In this document: positions 5,675 to 10,689 of the stretch, in pieces
Layout of the letters: each line of letters begins with the position of its first letter
Numbering within the stretch: position 1 is the first letter of the stretch
From: an uncultured Collinsella sp.
GTDB lineage: Bacteria; Actinomycetota; Coriobacteriia; Coriobacteriales; Coriobacteriaceae
NCBI GenBank assembly: GCA_900544995.1
Contig: UQXC01000063.1
Location: 1-10,689, forward strand
DNA length: 10,689 bases
Direction of reading: 5' to 3'
Notes under the pieces: model-generated
Seen by the model: the letters and a program-made list of their open reading frames with translations, nothing else
The model's database searches: none
What the model was told of the DNA's origin: nothing
Translations under genes and position numbers: made by a program

Positions 5675-7006
5675 ATGGCAAAACAGAGCTATGCGGTTAC
5701 TATCGCGGGAGGCGGGAGCACTTATACGCCGGGCGTTGTTCTGACACTTCTCGCGAAGCGCGATGTGTTCCCCATCAATAGGATTACGCTCTATGACAAC
5801 GATGCCGAGCGTCAGGGGACAATTGCCAAGGCATGTGCCATCTACATCAGGGAGAATGCTCCAGAGGTAACCTTCAGCTATACGACCGACCCTGTGGAGG
5901 CCTTCACAGGCATCGACTTTGTACTTGCCCAGATTCGCGTTGGCAAGTACGCTATGCGCGATAAGGACGAGAAGATCCCCCTGCGCTATGGCGTTCTTGG
6001 CCAAGAGACCTGCGGTCCTGGCGGCATTGCTTATGGGCTGCGCTCCATCGGCGGCGTACTCGAGATCCTTGACTACATGGAGAAATACAGTCCTGACGCA
6101 TGGATGCTCAACTACTCCAACCCCGCGGCGATCGTTGCCGAGGCGACACGCCGTCTTCGTCCGGATTCAAAGATCATCAACATCTGCGACATGCCAATAG
6201 CCCTGATGGATATCATGGCTCAGATGTGTGGTCTCAAGGACCACAATGACCTCGTCGTCGGCTACTACGGCCTCAACCACTTTGGCTGGTGGACAAAGAT
6301 TCACGACCGTGCAGGCAATGACCTTATGCCCACTATCAAGGCCCAAATGGCTAAAAACGGTTATGCTGGCGAGGATTCTGGCCTTGAATTCGTCGATGCG
6401 TCTTGGGATCAGACGTTCCGTAAGGCTAAGGATGTTTACGCGCTCGATCCGAATACCATCCCGAACACCTACCTCAAGTACTATCTCTTCCCGGACTATG
6501 TGGTTGAGCACACCGACCCCAACCACACCCGCACCGACGAGGTCCGTGAGGGTCGCGAGAAACGCGTCTTCGGCACCGCCCGCCAGATTATCGAAAAGGG
6601 CACGTCTGAGGGTTTCGGCCTTAAGCCGGATACCCACGCTGAGTACATTGTCGATCTCGCTCGCGCTTTGGCAGAGAATACCCGTGAACGTTTCTCGCTG
6701 ATTGTTCCCAACGACGGGGCTGTGTCCAATTTTGACCCAACGGCTATGGTCGAGATCCCCTGCATCGTCGGCAGCGACGGCTACGAGAAAATTTGCCAAG
6801 GTGAGATTCCGCAATTCCAGAAAGGACTTATGGAGGAACAGGTCTCGGTCGAAAAGCTTGCAGTGTCTGCTTGGGTCGACCATTCCTATCAGGAGCTTTG
6901 GCAGGCGCTGACGCTTTCGAAGACGGTCCCCTCTGCCTCCGTTGCAAAGAAAATCCTTGACGATCTCATTGAGGCGAATAAGGAGTTCTGGCCAGAACTC
7001 CACTAG
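5675..7006 (+). CDS. malH: GH4 6-phospho-alpha-glucosidase
   Basis: A 443-aa enzyme of glycoside hydrolase family 4, very similar along its length to Bacillus GlvA/MalA (maltose-6'-phosphate glucosidase). It cleaves 6-phospho-alpha-glucosides to glucose 6-phosphate by an NAD+- and Mn2+-dependent redox mechanism in the cytoplasm. The N-terminal Rossmann motif is IAGGGSTYTPG (10-20). GQETCGPGGIAYG (109-121) includes the conserved Glu111. NICDMP (169-174) supplies the metal ligand Cys171, with Asp172, and the CDMP form marks alpha- rather than beta-specific members. NHFGWW (201-206) gives His202; Tyr266 matches the proposed catalytic base. AGGAGG lies 6 bases before the ATG. It is first in the operon with the PTS permease. 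Equivalent names are aglB, glvA or simA; the natural sugar (maltose, trehalulose, other sucrose isomers or similar) cannot be read from sequence. Confidence 0.94.
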   Translation: MAKQSYAVTIAGGGSTYTPGVVLTLLAKRDVFPINRITLYDNDAERQGTIAKACAIYIRENAPEVTFSYTTDPVEAFTGIDFVLAQIRVGKYAMRDKDEKIPLRYGVLGQETCGPGGIAYGLRSIGGVLEILDYMEKYSPDAWMLNYSNPAAIVAEATRRLRPDSKIINICDMPIALMDIMAQMCGLKDHNDLVVGYYGLNHFGWWTKIHDRAGNDLMPTIKAQMAKNGYAGEDSGLEFVDASWDQTFRKAKDVYALDPNTIPNTYLKYYLFPDYVVEHTDPNHTRTDEVREGREKRVFGTARQIIEKGTSEGFGLKPDTHAEYIVDLARALAENTRERFSLIVPNDGAVSNFDPTAMVEIPCIVGSDGYEKICQGEIPQFQKGLMEEQVSVEKLAVSAWVDHSYQELWQALTLSKTVPSASVAKKILDDLIEANKEFWPELH

Positions 7007-7042
7007 TATCGGAAATCAATTTTGTGAATGATGGCGGGCGGC

Positions 7043-7059
7043 CGACCTTGGACAGGTCG
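7043..7059 (+). other. Small hairpin between the GH4 and PTS genes
   Basis: A perfect CGACCT/AGGTCG stem with a TGGAC loop, ending 3 bases before the GGGAGG ribosome binding site of the PTS gene. It has no T-run, so it is not a terminator. It might affect message stability or translation of the permease, or be chance. Confidence 0.4.
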
Positions 7060-7074
7060 CATGGGAGGAAAACC

Positions 7075-8544
7075 ATGAGCGAAAGCAAAGAGCTTGCAAA
7101 TCGCAAGCTCGGCGAGGACGTAGTTGGCCTCGTCGGCGGTAAGGAAAACATCCTGAGCATCTCGCACTGCATGACGCGTCTACGTTTCAAGCTGCGGGAC
7201 GATGCGAAGGCCGATACTAAGGCAATTGAGTCTCATAAAGGCGTCATTCAAGTAATCAACGCGAATGGCCAGTATCAGGTTGTTGTCGGCATCAATGTGA
7301 TTGAGGATGTTTACGATGCCGCAGTTGCCGCTTCTGGTGTCGAGGGGCTGGGCGAGGTTAATCTTGATGGTGAGCCCGTCAAGAAAGGAAACCTTGTTAG
7401 TGCCCTTATCGATACTATTTCAGGCGTAATCCAGCCGATTCTTGCGGTGCTGTGTGCCGCGGGCATGATCAAGGGTGTTTTGAGTATTCTCGTCGCCCTC
7501 GGATGGATTACGGCAACAGACGGCTTGTACCAGATTCTATATGCGGCTGGTGACGGCTTCTTCTACTTCCTGCCGATCATCCTTGGCTATACCGCGGCAA
7601 AGAAGTTTGGCTGCAGTGAGTTCGTTGGCATGACGCTCGGTATCGCACTTACGTATCCGGCGATGGTCAACATCACATCGGGCGATGTTTTGGGAACGGT
7701 TCTTGCCGGCACTCCCTTTGCCATGAACTACTACACGACTTTCCTCGGCATACCCGTCATCATGCCGTCTTCGGGTTATACGAGCTCTGTCATTCCGATT
7801 ATCATCTCTGTTTGGTTCGCGGCAAAGCTGGAGAAGTGGTGCCGCAAGCATTTCTCTGAGTATGTAAAGTTCTTCTTTGTGCCTACATGCGTGCTCGTTG
7901 TGATGGTCCCCGCTACCTATTTGATTATTGGCCCGATTGCCACCCTGATCACGAACCTCATGAGCCTGCTGTTTAACTCCCTCTACAGCTTGCCTGTCAT
8001 CGGCGGCGCGCTCGGCGGCATCGTGCTTACTGCCATTTGGCAGCCTATGGTCATCTTCGGCTTCCACTGGAGTGTCATTGCCCTCATGCTGGTGAACATT
8101 GCCTCCCAGGGCTGGGATATTGTCATGGCGCCGTACATGGTTTGCTCGTACGCTCAGTCCCTTGCCGTCCTTGCCATTCTTCTGAAGACTAAGGACGTAA
8201 AGCTCAAGCAGCTTGCATGGCCGGCGTTCATCTCGGGCTTCTTCTTTGGCATCACTGAGCCCTGCATCTACGGCGTGACCCTTCCGCGCAAGAAGCCTTT
8301 TGTCATGAGCTGCATCGCCTCTGTGCCCGGCGGCCTAATCATCGGTGCTCTTGGTACCAAGATGTTCGCCTTCACCGGCGGCGGCTTCTGCGCCTTCCCG
8401 GGCTTCATTGATCCGTCCGGCGCAATGGGCGCGAGCTATCTGATTTACGTAATCATAGCCATCGTGGTTTCCAGCGTGATTTCATTCCTGCTTACGTATG
8501 CGACGTACAAGGAGGACGTGCCGGCGGTAGAGGCTGCAAAGTAG
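7075..8544 (+). CDS. PTS EIIBC permease, beta-glucoside/sucrose/trehalose-type, likely alpha-glucoside-specific
   Basis: A 489-aa membrane permease that imports and phosphorylates a sugar. Residues 1-90 are the EIIB domain; ISHCMTRLRF (28-37) carries the phosphorylated Cys32. Residues from about 105 to 475 are the multi-spanning EIIC domain, with FGFHW (327-331) and the signature GITEPCIYG (391-399). The order IIB-IIC without IIA is that of SacP/ScrA/TreP permeases. The Bacillus maltose permease that partners GlvA is instead IIC-IIB. No IIA is encoded here, so phosphate must come from a IIA-Glc-type domain elsewhere. ATG 7075 is chosen because GGGAGG lies 6 bases upstream; an in-frame upstream start would add 17 residues without such a site. 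It lies 68 bases after the GH4 gene, and the pairing implies that its substrate is an alpha-glucoside such as trehalose, maltose or a sucrose isomer. Confidence 0.92.
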   Translation: MSESKELANRKLGEDVVGLVGGKENILSISHCMTRLRFKLRDDAKADTKAIESHKGVIQVINANGQYQVVVGINVIEDVYDAAVAASGVEGLGEVNLDGEPVKKGNLVSALIDTISGVIQPILAVLCAAGMIKGVLSILVALGWITATDGLYQILYAAGDGFFYFLPIILGYTAAKKFGCSEFVGMTLGIALTYPAMVNITSGDVLGTVLAGTPFAMNYYTTFLGIPVIMPSSGYTSSVIPIIISVWFAAKLEKWCRKHFSEYVKFFFVPTCVLVVMVPATYLIIGPIATLITNLMSLLFNSLYSLPVIGGALGGIVLTAIWQPMVIFGFHWSVIALMLVNIASQGWDIVMAPYMVCSYAQSLAVLAILLKTKDVKLKQLAWPAFISGFFFGITEPCIYGVTLPRKKPFVMSCIASVPGGLIIGALGTKMFAFTGGGFCAFPGFIDPSGAMGASYLIYVIIAIVVSSVISFLLTYATYKEDVPAVEAAK

Positions 8545-8559
8545 CCAAAGAAGTGGAGC

Positions 8560-8582
8560 CGCGGAACAAGTATTTCCCCGCG
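8560..8582 (+). other. Hairpin between the PTS and serine hydrolase genes
   Basis: CGCGG (8560-8564) and CCGCG (8578-8582) can pair; an alternative fold extends through GGAA/TTCC with a bulge. There is no T-run, so readthrough into the hydrolase gene is likely. It may be an RNA processing or stability element. Confidence 0.3.
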
Positions 8583-8664
8583 CGCCAGCAATCTGACAAG
8601 GTCGTCCTTGGATAAGCGCCGAGGGCGACCTCGTCTTGTACTGATTTCGTTCGAGAGGCAGTGG

Positions 8665-10107
8665 TTGAGGGTGCCTAATATTATCTTTGACAATAAGATG
8701 GGCGAGACATGCCTTGCGGCGTGGAGGTCCGCAGGTGTGGAAGTCCGCTCAGTCGTGGTCCGACAAGATGGTGAAGTCGTCTTCGAGCATGCGGCTGCGC
8801 CGTTCGCCCTCGAACACGTTCACCCGCTCTATTCTGTGACTAAGTCCTTCACCTCGGTTGCTGTCGGGATGTTGGTGAATGAAGGACGGCTGTCGCTGAC
8901 CGATCGCTGGATTTCATACTTCCCGGAATATGAAGGCGAGATTGCGGATGAGCGCTTTCACAATGTGACGGTTCGCAATTTGCTGACTATGACGATGGGG
9001 CAGGAGAGTGACCTTTCGTATATTGGCGCGGGAGACGACTGGGCACATGAGGTTCTTCATCGTGAGTTTGACTGGAAGCCGGGCGAGGTCTTTCACTACG
9101 ATTCGCTGTGTTCACATTTATTGAGCATGCTCGTGCAACGCATAAGTGGAACGAAAGAATCCGATTATCTCGCCGAACGTTTGTTTACGCCGTTAGACAT
9201 TAGAAATTGGTGGTGGGAAGAGGATCAAGCCGGTCATACGACCGGAGGTTTTGGTCTTCACCTTTCGACACCGGATTTGGCTAAGTTTGGTCAATGTTTG
9301 CTAGATGGTGGCAAGTGGCGTGGGGAACAGATCATTCCCGCGGAATGGGTTGCCGAGGCGACGAAGATTCAGGTGGAAACGAGCCCCTTTTATCCGTCTG
9401 AGGCGACTGAAGACAGCAATGGCTATGGATACCAGTTCTGGATGTGCCGGCGTGGCGGGTTCAGATGCTCTGGCCTTTTTGGGCAGCTGTGCTACATGCG
9501 GCCCACAGATGGCCTTGTCATCGCCTGCTCGAGTTCCACGACAGGAAGTAAGGCGCTGCTTGATCCGCTGTATGAGGTATTGTTCAAAGAGTCTAATGTT
9601 CGGGAAACGGTGGCTTCCGAACGTGACTTCGATAGCATTCCCTTGCCAGCTGGGTTGGCTTCTGGCGGACGTTTGAGTTCATTACGCCTCGAGGGCATTC
9701 ACCGTTGCATTTTCGGGGATTTTGAAGAGATCGATATTCGATTTCATGAGAATGAGCTGGATTTGTCTCTGTTGCGCGATGGTCGCGAGTACGGCGTGAG
9801 GGCCGGCTACAAGTCTTGGGTTTGTAAATCGGGCGATGGGGCCGGAGTCGGAGACCTCTTTCCTTTCGTGACTCATGAAGCTGAGAGGGACGATGCCCCC
9901 GCATGGGATGTTCGCAAGTTGTTTGCAGCGTATGCCTGGACTTCGCCAACAAGTTTACAAATCGAGACCAGGGAACTGGACTACACACGGCGCTGTTTTA
10001 TCGATGTACGGATCGGAGGTATTTATGCTGTGTGCAGGGTGCGAGTTGAGGGAATGTGCTGTTTCCCGGCGCCCTCGGAACTCACAGCGATTTTGAAGTT
10101 GGGATAA
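8665..10107 (+). CDS. Beta-lactamase-fold serine hydrolase (SxxK family)
   Basis: A cytoplasmic protein of the class C beta-lactamase/penicillin-binding-like family (COG1680, with EstB and NylB). With the TTG start at 8665 it has 480 aa. Family landmarks are YSVTKSF with nucleophile Ser57 and Lys60, HYDS (Tyr145, the position of the usual YxN tyrosine), HTTGGFGLHLSTPDLAKFG (about 191-209) and GLFGQLCYMRP (about 270-280). The last motif stands where others have KTG or HxG. No signal peptide is seen, so it acts inside the cell. The final 160 or so residues form a C-terminal part that I do not recognise. The start is uncertain: TTG 8665 has GAGAGG 6 bases upstream, TTG 8608 has only AAGG, and ATG 8698 has nothing. 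It follows the PTS gene by 120 bases on the same strand, so co-transcription is likely. The reaction is unknown; an esterase or amidase on the imported sugar is a guess. Codon use is noticeably more AT-tolerant than in glnN. Confidence 0.85.
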   Translation: MRVPNIIFDNKMGETCLAAWRSAGVEVRSVVVRQDGEVVFEHAAAPFALEHVHPLYSVTKSFTSVAVGMLVNEGRLSLTDRWISYFPEYEGEIADERFHNVTVRNLLTMTMGQESDLSYIGAGDDWAHEVLHREFDWKPGEVFHYDSLCSHLLSMLVQRISGTKESDYLAERLFTPLDIRNWWWEEDQAGHTTGGFGLHLSTPDLAKFGQCLLDGGKWRGEQIIPAEWVAEATKIQVETSPFYPSEATEDSNGYGYQFWMCRRGGFRCSGLFGQLCYMRPTDGLVIACSSSTTGSKALLDPLYEVLFKESNVRETVASERDFDSIPLPAGLASGGRLSSLRLEGIHRCIFGDFEEIDIRFHENELDLSLLRDGREYGVRAGYKSWVCKSGDGAGVGDLFPFVTHEAERDDAPAWDVRKLFAAYAWTSPTSLQIETRELDYTRRCFIDVRIGGIYAVCRVRVEGMCCFPAPSELTAILKLG

Positions 10108-10156
10108 TTTTTCAAGGCGTGCGATTGATAAGAAAGCTTGTCAACATCACGGCTAA

Positions 10157-10188
10157 TGGAGACGGAGCTGTCTCCAGGCAATGTTTTT
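10157..10188 (+). terminator. Weak terminator-like hairpin after the serine hydrolase
   Basis: A perfect 7-bp stem TGGAGAC/GTCTCCA (10157-10163 with 10170-10176) with a 6-base loop is followed, after 7 bases, by five Ts (10184-10188). The gap between stem and T-run makes it a poor intrinsic terminator. It is the best candidate for ending the sugar operon. Confidence 0.4.
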
Positions 10189-10310
10189 CGATACGGACGT
10201 TTCAGATATCGTATTGCTAGGGACTAAGTTAATCACTTGTTAGGGCCGAAGCGTAGATGCGTTTTCTCGGCTCTGTACCCTGTTGGGCTCGAGTCCCGGC
10301 GCATGGCAGC

Positions 10311-10342
10311 AAAAAGCCCGCTATCGTGAGGATAGCGGGCTT
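10311..10342 (-). terminator. Intrinsic terminator of the LysM gene
   Basis: A perfect 12-bp stem, AAGCCCGCTATC (10314-10325) with its complement at 10331-10342 and a 5-base loop. Read on the minus strand it is followed by TTTTT (10315-10311), so it terminates the LysM gene, whose stop is 92 bases away. On the plus strand the tail is TTCTCATTT, which could give some termination of the sugar operon too. Confidence 0.88.
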
Positions 10343-10433
10343 CTCATTTCAAATGGTGCACCGTTTGCGCATCTCCTCGAACCGAGGTGTGCGCAATCGG
10401 CACGATTATCTTCGTTAGGATACCACGAGCGGC

Positions 10434-10689
10434 CTAGGAAACAACCAGGCGCATGCCGGGATAGATCAGATTCGGGTTTGAGATGCCGTTCTTGGCGGCG
10501 AGATCCTGATAGGTCGTGCCGTACTTTGAGGCGATTCCGGAAAGGGTGTCGCCGCTTTGCACCACGTACACCTGCTCGGTTTCGGCCTGCCCGTTGATGA
10601 CCGCCATAACCTTGTCGTAGCGCGGCCCCAAAACAGCCTTGCGGCGGCGGGCGGTGCCGGACACGCCCCCCCCGCGCGCGGGCGGGCAA
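10434..10689 (-). CDS. Cell-wall-binding protein, C-terminal part with LysM domain (partial)
   Basis: The frame is open to the right edge, so the N-terminus is probably outside the window. The last 45 residues (VYVVQSGDTLSGIASKYG... to ...LIYPGMRLVVS) are a complete LysM domain, which binds N-acetylglucosamine-containing glycans of peptidoglycan. The preceding 30 residues, including RRRKAVLGPRYDKVMAVIN, resemble the end of a Cpl-7 (CW_7) cell-wall-binding repeat. That arrangement suggests the tail of a secreted or phage-type cell wall hydrolase whose catalytic domain is not seen. A GTG at 10664 could start a 76-aa protein, but it lacks a credible ribosome binding site and a signal peptide. 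The first residues at the edge come from a C/G-only tract and are doubtful. A terminator lies 92 bases downstream. Confidence 0.75.
   Translation of the reverse strand, partial: CPPARGGGVSGTARRRKAVLGPRYDKVMAVINGQAETEQVYVVQSGDTLSGIASKYGTTYQDLAAKNGISNPNLIYPGMRLVVS

Larger units (their letters stand above)
10108..10433. other. Non-coding gap between convergent genes
   Basis: These 326 bases contain no supported gene. They hold a weak terminator-like hairpin (10157-10176), an 8-bp stem AGGGCCGA/TCGGCTCT (10242-10249 with 10267-10274, one G-T pair, 17-base loop) and the strong stem at 10314-10342. A short stretch around 10284-10299 resembles a tRNA T-arm but no tRNA can be folded around it. Nothing is seen in 10343-10433. 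Confidence 0.6.

Noticed and set aside
8445..8693. Minus-strand 82-codon frame with RRGRPRR (AT-hook-like)
   Set aside because: It overlaps the end of the PTS gene. The RGRPR string arises on both strands because the DNA near 8615-8635 is partly self-complementary, and no other support exists.
10228..10305. tRNA gene around the T-arm-like sequence
   Set aside because: No acceptor stem complementary to the bases after the T-arm is present upstream, and no D or anticodon arm can be folded.
1..10689. CRISPR array, insertion sequence or defence genes
   Set aside because: No regularly spaced direct repeats, transposase-like frame, or nuclease or helicase motifs were seen on either strand.

Overview
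The window looks like chromosomal DNA from a Coriobacteriia-type gut actinobacterium. Collinsella is my best guess, inferred from the moderately high GC content, a type III glutamine synthetase, a split methionine synthase system and PTS/GH4 sugar genes. No marker gene here proves the genus. There are seven complete genes or near-complete genes and one fragment at each end.

Positions 1-2103 (minus strand) hold a one-carbon/methionine operon read right to left: metF (5,10-methylenetetrahydrofolate reductase), then a stand-alone methionine synthase reactivation-domain protein, then the start of metH, which runs off the left edge. metF and the reactivation gene overlap in a TAATG. The reactivation gene's stop codon forms part of the metH ribosome binding site. 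Together they make and use 5-methyl-THF for methionine synthesis and keep the cobalamin enzyme active.

Positions 2104-2530 form a 427-base gap between the divergent metF and glnN genes. It is unusually rich in inverted repeats. The largest has 39-position arms at 2238-2276 and 2287-2325 and pairs better as plus-strand RNA than as minus-strand RNA. Several smaller hairpins, including two mutually exclusive pairings and one just before the ribosome binding site, lead up to glnN. No known riboswitch class could be assigned.

Positions 2531-4683 hold glnN, a type III glutamine synthetase (695 aa), followed by a strong intrinsic terminator.

Positions 4726-10107 hold a compact, regulated sugar locus. 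A GntR/HutC-type regulator on the minus strand diverges from three plus-strand genes: a GH4 6-phospho-alpha-glucosidase, a PTS EIIBC permease and a cytoplasmic SxxK serine hydrolase. Two identical TGTCTAGACA palindromes, 52 bp apart, flank the operon's TATAAT box, and the second one touches the ribosome binding site. The likely pathway is uptake and phosphorylation of an alpha-glucoside by the EIIBC (with a IIA protein encoded elsewhere), then cleavage to glucose 6-phosphate by the GH4 enzyme. The serine hydrolase role is open; removal of an acyl group from the substrate is one guess.

Positions 10108-10433 are non-coding, with a weak hairpin after the hydrolase and a strong terminator for the minus-strand gene to the right. 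Positions 10434-10689 (minus strand) hold the C-terminal end of a cell-wall-binding protein with a Cpl-7-like segment followed by LysM, cut by the right edge. Both window edges carry GC-rich sequence that fits the protein families poorly and may be assembly ends.
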